Shown here one piece after another: positions 33,213-41,090 of a stretch of DNA of 42,774 nucleotides (its first letter is position 1; each line of letters begins with the position of its first letter). Origin of the DNA: CAIOZA01 sp964464375 (GTDB lineage Bacteria > Bacteroidota > Ignavibacteria > Kapaibacteriales > UBA2268); contig CAYXFU010000029.1 of assembly GCA_964464375.1 (NCBI GenBank), positions 1 to 42,774 of the forward strand, in the 5' to 3' direction. A model generated the notes under the pieces. That model made no database searches, was not told the DNA's origin, and saw only the letters and a list, made by a program, of their open reading frames with translations. The position numbers and the translations under genes were made by a program.

Positions 33213-33347
33213 CCCTCTCCGATTGTCGGATAGGGTAAGGGTGAGGATAATTCTGTATTTATTGTTCATTGAAAAAGAGCTACGTAGTAGCGAAATCCTA
33301 ATAGAAAATAAATCAACAAAAAAGATCAAAGCTCCGTAGGAGCGACA
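33213..33347. repeat. cluster of short dispersed repeats
   Basis: This part of the 708-bp gap (33142-33849) has CCCTCTCCGA/TCGGATAGGG (33213-33235) followed by AAGGGTGAGGA. Then come GAGCTACGTAGTAGC (from 33277) and AGCTCCGTAGGAGCGACA (33330-33347). All have the look of intergenic palindromic repeats of Bacteroidota-type genomes. No gene is visible. Confidence 0.5.
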
Positions 33348-33356
33348 TAAAAAATG

Positions 33357-33500
33357 AAAAACGCGATGCAATCGATGCAAAAGTGCAATTCAGAAATTAT
33401 ACACATTGAAATAAAAGAAAGTTATAAAGATATAGTATATCTCTATGCTCATTAAAATAGTGCAAAAGATGCAAATTTCTTTCGAAAAGATGCAATCTTT
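33357..33500 (+). repeat. iteron-like 145-bp repeat, copy 3
   Basis: Left cluster GATGCAATCGATGCAAAAGTGC, an AT-rich spacer containing CACATTGAAATAAAAG, then the CATTAAAATAGTGC core and further GATGCAA motifs. Its spacer matches copy 4 better than copies 1 and 2. Confidence 0.7.
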
Positions 33501-33537
33501 TTGAAAGTTGGATACTCAAACTTAAATTATCAAAATC

Positions 33538-33668
33538 ATGTTGCAAACGATGCAAAAGTGCAATTTAAAAATTAAACACATTGAAATAAAAGGAAGTTAT
33601 GAAAACATAATATAACTCTCCGTTCATTAAAATAATGCAATAGATGCAAAAAATGATGCAATTATTCC
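33538..33668 (+). repeat. iteron-like 145-bp repeat, copy 4
   Basis: Left cluster TTGCAAACGATGCAAAAGTGC, a spacer with CACATTGAAATAAAAGGAAG as in copy 3, then TTCATTAAAATAATGCAA and two GATGCAA motifs. It follows copy 3 after ~40 bp. Confidence 0.7.
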
Positions 33669-33784
33669 AACACTCATCAACTCGTTTGACTAAGAATAGA
33701 TTTCTATGTCTTGACTCTAGGAATGTATTCTTAACTTTGCATACTTTCAATTTTCTTCTCTTTGGTTAGTAACTATTTCATTAA

Positions 33785-33819
33785 TTTTGTGTTAATACCG
33801 ATAATTAATGTAATATTTG
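33785..33819 (+). promoter_or_regulatory. possible promoter of the M6 protease gene
   Basis: TTTTG at 33785-33789 and AATATTTG at 33812-33819 (one mismatch to TAnnTTTG) are 22 nt apart, ~30 bp upstream of the ATG at 33850. Confidence 0.35.
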
Positions 33820-33849
33820 AACATTTTTAAAAAATAACTTGAGTAAACT

Positions 33850-36800
33850 ATGAAAAAAGTTTTCGCACTTAAATTGGTAATCCTATTCGCTTTATTGCTG
33901 ATTTCTTTCTCATCACTTCAATCAGCATTCATCAAAGATTGGTCCCAGGACATCAAACAACCCGACGGAACAGTTCTGCACTGTTTCACATCTGGAGATG
34001 AATTCTATAGCTGGCTTCACGACAAAGATGGTTTTACTATCCTTCAAGACGAAAAAACAGGATGGTATGTTTATGCCGATAAAATTAATGGCAGACTGAT
34101 TACTACCGAATTAAAAGTAGGGCGAACTAATCCTTCTGTAAACGGATTGACAAAGGGTCTTATCACCGATAGAAGCATAATCGAAAAGGACAGCGAACTA
34201 TTCATCAAAGCACGTCAGATGCCCAAACCGCAATTGGTCAAAGGAACTGATAAAATGCTCGGCACGAACCAGGGTACAATCAACAACATTGTGATCTACA
34301 TTCGGTTCTCCGATGATCAGGAATTCACTGATAATACTACAACGTACGAGAACATGTTCAATGCTCCTTCTTCAAATTCAATGAAAGAATATTTCAAGGA
34401 AGCATCATATAATAAACTAACAGTTCAAACAAACTTTTTTCCAATTCCTGGTGGAACAACTGTTGTGTCATTTCAGGATAACAGGTCTAGAGCATATTAT
34501 CAGCCTTATTCCACCTCTAATACAATAGGATATTCAGGTGGTGATAACGGAGCCCAACGTCGCGACCGTGAACACATATTATTGCAAAATGCCTGCAACG
34601 CTGTGTCTTCAGCAATTCCTGCGGGTTTAAATATCGATTATGATAGTGATGGCTATGTTGACAATGTTTGCTTCATCGTTTATGGATCTCCTACTGCCTG
34701 GGCTACACTTCTCTGGCCCCACATGTGGTCTTTGTATTCTCAGACAGTTACAATTAATGGCAAAAGGGTGTGGGACTATAATTTCCAGATTCGTTCACAT
34801 ACTCTGCAATATGGAAATGGTGTACTTGCACATGAAATGTTCCATACTCTGGGATCACCGGATCTATACCACTATAGCTATGATGGAATCAACCCTGTTG
34901 GTCAGTGGGATCTTATGGAATCAAATGCAAATCCACCTCAGCACATGGGTGCTTACATGAAAATGAAGTATGGTCAGTGGATAAACTCAATACCTCTTAT
35001 TACTGTTGCTGGAACCTATACTCTGAATCCTGTTACATCAGAAACAAACAATGCTTTCAGGATTAATTCACCACGGTCAACAACTGAGTTCTTCATAGTT
35101 GAATATAGACGCAAATCGGGACAATTTGAGAATTCCCTTCCAGGTTCCGGTTTACTTGTCTACAGGATTGACTCTACCTTAAACGGTAATGCTTCCGGAC
35201 CACCCAATGAGGTCTATCTCTACCGCCCCAATGGTACGACTACTCAAAATGGTATAATAAACAGTGCAAATTATTCTGTCGAAACAATGCGTACAGCTAT
35301 TAACAACAATACATTGCCTAAGGCATTTCTTGCTAATGGTAGCGATGGTGATTTAAATATTGATCAGATCGGCAGTGCCGGTGCTACTATTTCATTCCGA
35401 GTTAACTTTCCGACAACTGACAGACCTCAGCTGATTTCTCCAACCAGTGGAACAGTTGAAGCATCTCTCAAACCTACTTTCACTTGGAGTACTTATGCAG
35501 GAGCTAATTCCTATAATTTTGAATTGAGTGAAACATCCGATTTTATCACAAATGTAGTAAGTTTAACAAATTACGCTCAAACTAGCTATACCGCGACTAC
35601 AGATTTAAAATTAAATACAGTATATTATTGGCGTATCAAAGCTAAGGTTGGACCAAATTTTACTCAATACTCAGATGTATATTCATTCACTACATTCCGG
35701 GGTATAAGAATTACTAAGGTTTCAGGGATATTCTGTGGCGGTTCAAATATAATAATTGATTTTAATGCCAGTGGCATGTTCCAGTCTGGAAATGTTCTGA
35801 CGGCACAGCTTTCTGATACAATGGGATTGTTCAATAATCCAATTAATATTGGTGTTTCTAATTACAGTTCCTCTGGTGATGGTTCTATGGGTGCTTATCT
35901 TCCCGATACTATAGCAGTCGGTTATCATTACAGAATAAGACTTGTGTCAACTCTTCCTATTATAAGAAGTTCTCCTAATGATTCAAATCTGTTTATTATT
36001 TCTAAACTAAATCCAATTATTGCAAATATTGAGGATATTGTCTGTCTCGACTATGTCAGTACATACTATACTGCCGATCTTCCATATCTTTCCTATAAAT
36101 GGACGGCAATGGGTGGCAATATTCTTGGTCCGGACAATCTTCCGACAGTTAATATTATCTGGGACAAGCTCGGCAGAGGTTGGATTGAGGTTGAGCAAAC
36201 AGCCACAACCGGATGTATTGTTTCATTCCAACGTGAAATTGATGTCAGCGTTAATCCGGTCGCTAAATTCGATAAAGCAGATACTAATGTCTGCGAGGGT
36301 GCTTCATCTTTCTTCATTGCTAATAATAGTAATCATTATCGAACAAAATTCATAATTGAAGGCGGTAAAATCGAGACAATCTATAATTCAAATCATATCA
36401 AGGTAAACTGGAATGCTGGCGTTTCGGGCAGAGTGATTCTCATTCAGTATAATGCAGGTGGATGTCCGGATACCATTTTTGCTGGAATTCACATTTTTCC
36501 TAATCCAATTGCCAAAATAACAGGACACGATTCAATCTGTGGATTTACACAAACCACTTACAGTACTGTTCTAGCAGCTGATGAAACAGCTGAATGGAAG
36601 CTGACCAACGGGACTATTATTGGAAAATCTACGGATAATCCTATTACTATCAGATGGAATGATAAAGGTGCAGCAACACTTACTCTAATCCAGAAAAATA
36701 AAAAATCCGGATGTGAAACCACAATAAATAAGAACATTTACCTCTATCCTAATGTAAAAGTATTCATAGCCGGCGTACAATCAGCCTGCAATGTCAAGGA

Positions 36801-37473
36801 ATACCGCTATTTCACAAACTCGTATGCGGGTGATTCACTCAAGATTTGGAGCGTAGCCAACGGTATAATCACCAAACAATTCAACGGTGATTCGGTCTTT
36901 GTGAGCTGGGACACTCCCGGTGAAGGCATTCTGTCCCTTGTAAGAACAAATAAGAACGGATGCAGTGATTCTGGCTTTGTAAAAGTAACAATCAGCGAAA
37001 CACCACTAACACCTTCAATTTCAGCTTCAGAAGGTAAAATTGTATCAACAGCTGATAATGGCAATATCTGGTTCTATGAAGATAATCCAATTGTAGGTGA
37101 GTACAGTAAAATTCTCATTCCCGTCAAGAATGGTAGATACTCTGCATTGGTCGAAACTCAGGACAGATGCAAATCAGAAATGTCCAATTACATCGACTTC
37201 ATATCAGATGTAATTGACGCAAAATCTAAACTAATTAGCGTCAATCCATTAATAGCATCGAAGAGTGTAAACATAGAAGTTCTGAACACCACTCTCACGG
37301 TTGACAATCTCCGCATTACAAACAATCTGGGTGAGAATGTATTCAATTCTGACAATCTCAACTCACAAAAATTATTCTCATTCGATGTTAGTTCCTTGCC
37401 CAACGGAATCTATTTCATAACAATGCAATTGCGAGGTGAATTCTTCTTCAGCAAGTTTATTGTTCTGCACTAA
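33850..37473 (+). CDS. T9SS-exported M6-like zinc metalloprotease with FnIII and PKD-like repeats
   Basis: 1207 aa. It has a signal peptide (1-26) and a propeptide-like region beginning DWSQDIKQPDGTVLHCFTSGDEF (~32-100). The M6 (immune inhibitor A-like) catalytic domain (~140-420) has HEMFHTLGSPDLYH, with His328, Glu329 and His332 as the metal and catalytic residues. A fibronectin type III-like domain follows (~520-615; FTWSTYAGANSYNFELSE, YYWRIKAKVG). Then come about four PKD/Ig-like repeats near residues 750, 835, 916 and 1000, each with a W-x-x-x-N/G-G-x-I strand and a late Cys. The final ~75 residues are a T9SS sorting domain (LPNGIYFITMQL). Secreted, probably protein-degrading. A terminator lies 25 bp downstream. 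Confidence 0.9.
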   Translation: MKKVFALKLVILFALLLISFSSLQSAFIKDWSQDIKQPDGTVLHCFTSGDEFYSWLHDKDGFTILQDEKTGWYVYADKINGRLITTELKVGRTNPSVNGLTKGLITDRSIIEKDSELFIKARQMPKPQLVKGTDKMLGTNQGTINNIVIYIRFSDDQEFTDNTTTYENMFNAPSSNSMKEYFKEASYNKLTVQTNFFPIPGGTTVVSFQDNRSRAYYQPYSTSNTIGYSGGDNGAQRRDREHILLQNACNAVSSAIPAGLNIDYDSDGYVDNVCFIVYGSPTAWATLLWPHMWSLYSQTVTINGKRVWDYNFQIRSHTLQYGNGVLAHEMFHTLGSPDLYHYSYDGINPVGQWDLMESNANPPQHMGAYMKMKYGQWINSIPLITVAGTYTLNPVTSETNNAFRINSPRSTTEFFIVEYRRKSGQFENSLPGSGLLVYRIDSTLNGNASGPPNEVYLYRPNGTTTQNGIINSANYSVETMRTAINNNTLPKAFLANGSDGDLNIDQIGSAGATISFRVNFPTTDRPQLISPTSGTVEASLKPTFTWSTYAGANSYNFELSETSDFITNVVSLTNYAQTSYTATTDLKLNTVYYWRIKAKVGPNFTQYSDVYSFTTFRGIRITKVSGIFCGGSNIIIDFNASGMFQSGNVLTAQLSDTMGLFNNPINIGVSNYSSSGDGSMGAYLPDTIAVGYHYRIRLVSTLPIIRSSPNDSNLFIISKLNPIIANIEDIVCLDYVSTYYTADLPYLSYKWTAMGGNILGPDNLPTVNIIWDKLGRGWIEVEQTATTGCIVSFQREIDVSVNPVAKFDKADTNVCEGASSFFIANNSNHYRTKFIIEGGKIETIYNSNHIKVNWNAGVSGRVILIQYNAGGCPDTIFAGIHIFPNPIAKITGHDSICGFTQTTYSTVLAADETAEWKLTNGTIIGKSTDNPITIRWNDKGAATLTLIQKNKKSGCETTINKNIYLYPNVKVFIAGVQSACNVKEYRYFTNSYAGDSLKIWSVANGIITKQFNGDSVFVSWDTPGEGILSLVRTNKNGCSDSGFVKVTISETPLTPSISASEGKIVSTADNGNIWFYEDNPIVGEYSKILIPVKNGRYSALVETQDRCKSEMSNYIDFISDVIDAKSKLISVNPLIASKSVNIEVLNTTLTVDNLRITNNLGENVFNSDNLNSQKLFSFDVSSLPNGIYFITMQLRGEFFFSKFIVLH

Positions 37474-37497
37474 TAGAGATATTTATTAATACTATTT

Positions 37498-37532
37498 AAA
37501 AGTATCAGGTTAAATACCTGATACTTTTTTTT
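37498..37532 (+). terminator. rho-independent terminator of the M6 protease gene
   Basis: AAGTATCAGGT and ACCTGATACTT form a perfect 11-bp stem with a short loop, followed by a T run. Confidence 0.9.
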
Positions 37533-37682
37533 ATGCAAATATAACCACTCTTCAGAAATGATTCACTTGAAAATGGTAAATTAGTCATATAAAGTGGAAA
37601 ATCAGGGTAAAAGGACAATGCAAACATTTAGATGATGAAAGAGTATCGTCAATAATAGGTTATAGAATTAGTAAGGTAGAAA

Positions 37683-37717
37683 TAAAAAACCCTTGCAAAT
37701 GTCATTTACAAGGGTTT
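37683..37717 (-). terminator. rho-independent terminator of tRNA-Ser
   Basis: On the minus strand, AAACCCTTG and CAAGGGTTT arms (with inner AAATG/CATTT pairs) precede a T-rich tail, 15 bp after the tRNA 3' end. Confidence 0.8.
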
Positions 37718-37731
37718 AATCTTATTCAGAG

Positions 37732-37813
37732 CGGAGAGCGAGGGACTCGAACCCCCACAGGGTTGCCCCCGGCGGTTTTCAAGACCGCTGCAATACCATT
37801 ATGCGAGCTCTCC
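37732..37813 (-). tRNA. tRNA-Ser (UGA)
   Basis: Acceptor arms GGAGAGC and GCTCTCC plus a G discriminator. The anticodon stem is GCGGT/ACCGC with loop CTTGAAA, giving anticodon TGA at 37779-37781. The long variable arm is characteristic of tRNA-Ser, and the T arm carries TTCGAGT. CCA is not encoded. It is transcribed alone and followed by a terminator. Confidence 0.93.
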
Positions 37814-37834
37814 AGATGGTATTTTTAAGGACTA

Positions 37835-37866
37835 CAAAGTTCGTGAATTTTTTACATTTTTCAAAA
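37835..37866 (-). promoter_or_regulatory. probable promoter of tRNA-Ser
   Basis: On the minus strand, TTTTG and GAACTTTG (one mismatch to TAnnTTTG) are separated by exactly 19 nt, ending 22 nt before the tRNA 5' end. Confidence 0.5.
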
Positions 37867-37945
37867 TCATTTTTTTCAGAAAAAAAATTCCCATTTATTT
37901 ATCACTTTGCATAATTTTGTTTCTTTGAATTATTCCGGAAATCAA

Positions 37946-38734
37946 ATGCAAATTAATTTATCAGGAAAAAATGCTCTTGTATGTGGAGCTTCGCAAGGAA
38001 TTGGTAAATCTATTGCTTATAATTTTGCACTATCGGGAGCGAATGTTACCGTGCTTGCCCGCAATTTAGATTCAATCAAACAGGTAATGTTGAATCTTCC
38101 AAATAATGGTGACCAATGCCATAATTATATCGTAGCTGATTTAAATGAAACCGAATCAACTATCGAAAAGCTTGAAAGAATTGTTGTAAATGGTCTCAAA
38201 TTTCACATACTTGTTAACAATACAGGTGGTCCAACCCCTGGTATCCTTTATAAGGAAGATTATAAATATTTAATATCTGCTTTCAACCATCATATAGTTT
38301 CTGCACAATCAATTTCATCACGAATAATACCCGGGATGATTAAAGACCAGTTTGGGAGAATAATCAATATTATTTCAATTGGTTTAAAACAACCAATAAA
38401 AAATTTAGGAGTTTCTAATACTATTCGAGGTGCTCTTGCCAGTTGGGCGAAAACTTTGGCGACTGAATTAGGTCCTTTTGGCATTACCGTAAATAATATC
38501 TTGCCGGGATACACTGCTACCGAAAGACTGTCACATTTGTTCGAACACCGGAGTAAAATTGAAGGAAAGTCTATTCAAGATATTGAAAAGAGCATTATAG
38601 ACGATATCCCCGCATCCAGACTGGCTTTTCCAGAGGAAATTGCTTATGCGGCAACATTTCTGGCTTCGGATTTTGCCGGATATATCAATGGCATTAATCT
38701 GCCGGTAGATGGCGGATTTCTAAAAACTTTATAA
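37946..38734 (+). CDS. SDR-family oxidoreductase with altered catalytic tetrad
   Basis: I start at the ATG at 37946, which has CCGGAAA upstream and begins the fold directly (MQINLSGKNALVCGAS); an earlier TTG is weak. 262 aa. The Rossmann GASQGIG (~14-20), the structural VNNTGG (~90-95) and the catalytic-region Ser (NIISIG, ~144) are present. However, the usual YxxxK is replaced by a segment reading VSNTIRGALASWAKTLA (Asn158, Arg161). Such SNxxR forms occur in a 3-oxoacyl-ACP-reductase-like SDR subgroup. NAD(P) binding is expected; chemistry is uncertain. The C-terminal INGINLPVDGG is typical. It precedes the division cluster but is separated from it by a promoter and leader. Confidence 0.85.
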   Translation: MQINLSGKNALVCGASQGIGKSIAYNFALSGANVTVLARNLDSIKQVMLNLPNNGDQCHNYIVADLNETESTIEKLERIVVNGLKFHILVNNTGGPTPGILYKEDYKYLISAFNHHIVSAQSISSRIIPGMIKDQFGRIINIISIGLKQPIKNLGVSNTIRGALASWAKTLATELGPFGITVNNILPGYTATERLSHLFEHRSKIEGKSIQDIEKSIIDDIPASRLAFPEEIAYAATFLASDFAGYINGINLPVDGGFLKTL

Positions 38735-38782
38735 ATATTCGTCTTTTTGCAAAAAAATATTTTTTAATTACCTGAAAAATAT

Positions 38783-38790
38783 TATATTTG
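38783..38790 (+). promoter_or_regulatory. -7 element of the ftsQAZ promoter
   Basis: TATATTTG matches TAnnTTTG exactly and lies just before the structured leader. A good -33 TTTG is not seen at the standard distance, so the promoter may depend on an activator or be weak. Confidence 0.4.
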
Positions 38791-38794
38791 CAAC

Positions 38795-38940
38795 TTAGAA
38801 TTATCCTGAAGCAGCATAAGGAAGGAAGTTCTAACCATAGCATTTAATCTGATAAGATTTTATAAACGCATGAGATAACTCCAAGCTTGGGGTGAAGTGT
38901 GTTTGTACTGTTGGTTGTCCAACGGTTTAAGTGAGCCGAT
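38795..38940 (+). promoter_or_regulatory. structured 5' leader of ftsQAZ (unclassified RNA)
   Basis: The ~145-nt leader can fold into four hairpins. These are TTAGAA/TTCTAA with inner TCCT/AGGA; AATCT-GATA-AGATT; ACTCCA-AGCT-TGGGGT (one G-T pair); and ACTGTTGG-TTGT-CCAACGGT (8 bp, one G-T pair). The G-T pairs suggest pairing as RNA. There is no T run after the last hairpin, so it is not a plain terminator. I could not match it to a known riboswitch or sRNA. Confidence 0.45.
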
Positions 38941-39741
38941 ATGTGGGGGGAATTGCACAAAGCATCTGATCAATCATCCAAAGTAACTAGAAAAGAGACA
39001 TTTTTTCGAAGAAACAGGATGATTTTGGCATTCCTGTTAATTATAACAACAATACCCTTCATACTTTATTTGACTCACAAATGGGATTCGAACAGAATCA
39101 TCAGTGGTATCGATATCAAAGGGAATAATTTTATTCCTGTAGCTGAGCTACTAAACATGGTACCCGACACTCTGTTCAAACGAGAAAAGAGCAGAATTAA
39201 ACTTAAATTGATCGAATCAGCGATTTACAAACATCCTTTTGTCCGGAACGTAAGTTTATCGTATGGATTACATGATAAGATAGAGGCTGAACTCGGAACC
39301 AGAACGCCCATAGCCGGATTGATTGATAACAAAGGCAGACTGACTCTTGCAGATAGCGAAGCTGTAATTTTACCGTATAAGTTCTTTGATAGATTTCCTG
39401 ATTTGTTTATTATCAGGAATGCTTTTATTGGTGATTCACTCGATCAATCCGTATTAATCACTTCAGTGGAGATTCTGCTAGTTCTTAGAAATCAGGATTA
39501 TCGGATTCTTCCACAAGTATTGAACGAAATTATATACAGAAGAGAGTCAAATTCATTCGATTTAAGCATCCTATCTGATAATGTGTTGGTTAAGATAGGG
39601 GATAAGATTGATGTCTCTACGAAACTCAGGAATCTTGATGTTTTTCTTGAACAATATTTTTACGGAAAAATAAATCAAAAGCTTGTTTATATAGATGCCA
39701 GATGGGCAAAACAAATAATAGTAAAAGAGAAAAAAAATTAA
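38941..39741 (+). CDS. ftsQ: cell division protein FtsQ
   Basis: 266 aa bitopic inner-membrane protein of the divisome. A basic cytosolic N-terminus (~1-26) precedes one membrane helix (MILAFLLIITTIPFILYLTH, ~27-46). It is followed by the periplasmic POTRA domain (ISGIDIKGNNFIPVAELLN onward) and the beta domain ending LVYIDARWAKQIIVK. FtsQ links early and late division proteins through FtsB/FtsL. Identity is supported mainly by topology, POTRA pattern and the ftsA-ftsZ neighbourhood, since FtsQ sequences diverge strongly. The usual upstream mur genes are missing: an SDR gene and leader precede it instead. Confidence 0.88.
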   Translation: MWGELHKASDQSSKVTRKETFFRRNRMILAFLLIITTIPFILYLTHKWDSNRIISGIDIKGNNFIPVAELLNMVPDTLFKREKSRIKLKLIESAIYKHPFVRNVSLSYGLHDKIEAELGTRTPIAGLIDNKGRLTLADSEAVILPYKFFDRFPDLFIIRNAFIGDSLDQSVLITSVEILLVLRNQDYRILPQVLNEIIYRRESNSFDLSILSDNVLVKIGDKIDVSTKLRNLDVFLEQYFYGKINQKLVYIDARWAKQIIVKEKKN

Positions 39742-39762
39742 AAATATATTTTTAGAATATTT

Positions 39763-41055
39763 ATGGCTTTATCAACAAACGGACGCTCTAAGTACAACAA
39801 CCAATCCGATATTATTGTCGGACTGGACATTGGTACTTCAAAAATATGTGCTTTAGTAGCAAGACCGGGCGAAGGTGAAAATAAACTAAACATTCTAGGT
39901 ATTGGAATTGCCGAAAGTAGTGGTATTTCACGTGGTGCTGTTGAGAATCTCGAAAAGACTGTCAAGTCGATGAGAAACGTAATCGATCAAGCCGAACAAC
40001 AAGCCGGTGTAAAAATCGAAGAAGTAATCATCGGGATAGCCGGTGACCATATACAGTCAGTACAAAATCGAGGCATTGTAGGAATATCAAGTCCGACCCG
40101 CGAGATCTCACAGGATGATGTTGTGCGTGTACTGGAAGAAAGCCGTAGATTGAATTTGGCTTCAGACCGCAAAATTCTTCATGTGATACCGCAGGAGTTT
40201 ATAATTGACGGTCAGGGCGGAATATATGATCCAGTCGGAATGAGCGGATTGAGAATGGAAGCTCTGGTTAATATAATTACAGGAAATAATTTTTCTATAG
40301 AAAATATATTCAAATGTGTCGAGAAATCAGGTTTGACTGTACGTGACGTAGTTCTTGAGCCAATCGCAAGTAGTATAGCTGTTCTCGATGAGGAAGAAAA
40401 AGAAATTGGTGTAGCTATTGTTGATATTGGTGCCGGCACAACAGATATTGCTGTTTTTGAGAATGGTATTCTGCGATTCACATCAATTTTTGCAATAGCA
40501 GGGAAGAAAGTTACAGACGATATTCAGAAAGGACTGAGGATCGTTCAGAAAGAAGCAGAGCGAGTTAAGAAAGAAAACGGACATACTTACAGACAAGGAA
40601 TCATGCGTGATGAAGTGTTCATGATTCGCGGTGTAGGTGGTAGGAATCCGATGGAAGTATCGAAGAGTGTGTTATGCAGTATAATTCAGCCACGCATGGA
40701 AGAAATTTTCGAGATGGCACTCTCGGAAATTAAAAAATCAGGATTTGCTAATAATCTCGGTGCTGGTGTTGTCATAACTGGTGGTACATCTTTACTTAGG
40801 GGAGCAGAGGATCTAGCTCTGGAAGTATTCGGTATGCCGGTTAAAATGGGATCACCAACAGGTATTTCTTATTCAGGTTTGGCACCAGAGGTAGAAAATC
40901 CTATTTATTCGACAGCAGTTGGATTAACACTATATGGTCTTAATAGTCCATATTCTAAAAAATCGGACGATATAAGTGCTACAAATTCCGAAAGAAGCAA
41001 GGAACGGGGAGGATCAATCCTTGGAAAACTTAAAGATATGATAAATAATCTATAG
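39763..41055 (+). CDS. ftsA: cell division protein FtsA
   Basis: 430 aa actin-like ATPase that tethers FtsZ to the membrane and signals divisome activation. The phosphate-1 motif DIGTSKICALVA is at ~22-33, the 1C domain follows, and the phosphate-2 VDIGAGTTDIAVF and adenosine VITGGTSLL motifs are intact. The C-terminus is a Ser/Glu/Arg-rich linker and an amphipathic helix (ILGKLKDMINNL), the membrane-targeting sequence. It starts 21 nt after ftsQ and ends 35 nt before ftsZ, consistent with one transcript. No unusual residue is seen. Confidence 0.97.
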   Translation: MALSTNGRSKYNNQSDIIVGLDIGTSKICALVARPGEGENKLNILGIGIAESSGISRGAVENLEKTVKSMRNVIDQAEQQAGVKIEEVIIGIAGDHIQSVQNRGIVGISSPTREISQDDVVRVLEESRRLNLASDRKILHVIPQEFIIDGQGGIYDPVGMSGLRMEALVNIITGNNFSIENIFKCVEKSGLTVRDVVLEPIASSIAVLDEEEKEIGVAIVDIGAGTTDIAVFENGILRFTSIFAIAGKKVTDDIQKGLRIVQKEAERVKKENGHTYRQGIMRDEVFMIRGVGGRNPMEVSKSVLCSIIQPRMEEIFEMALSEIKKSGFANNLGAGVVITGGTSLLRGAEDLALEVFGMPVKMGSPTGISYSGLAPEVENPIYSTAVGLTLYGLNSPYSKKSDDISATNSERSKERGGSILGKLKDMINNL

Positions 41056-41090
41056 TTTAATATATTCAAAATATTTGGGGGGATTTTTGA

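Noticed and set aside
36020..36355. Overlapping frames on both strands inside the M6 protease gene
   Set aside because: They are shadows of the long, well-supported gene, with no start signals of their own.
38795..38940. Known RNA classes (SRP, 6S, tmRNA, TPP, THF, purine, cobalamin elements)
   Set aside because: I compared from memory with the signature segments of these classes and found none. The leader is left unclassified.
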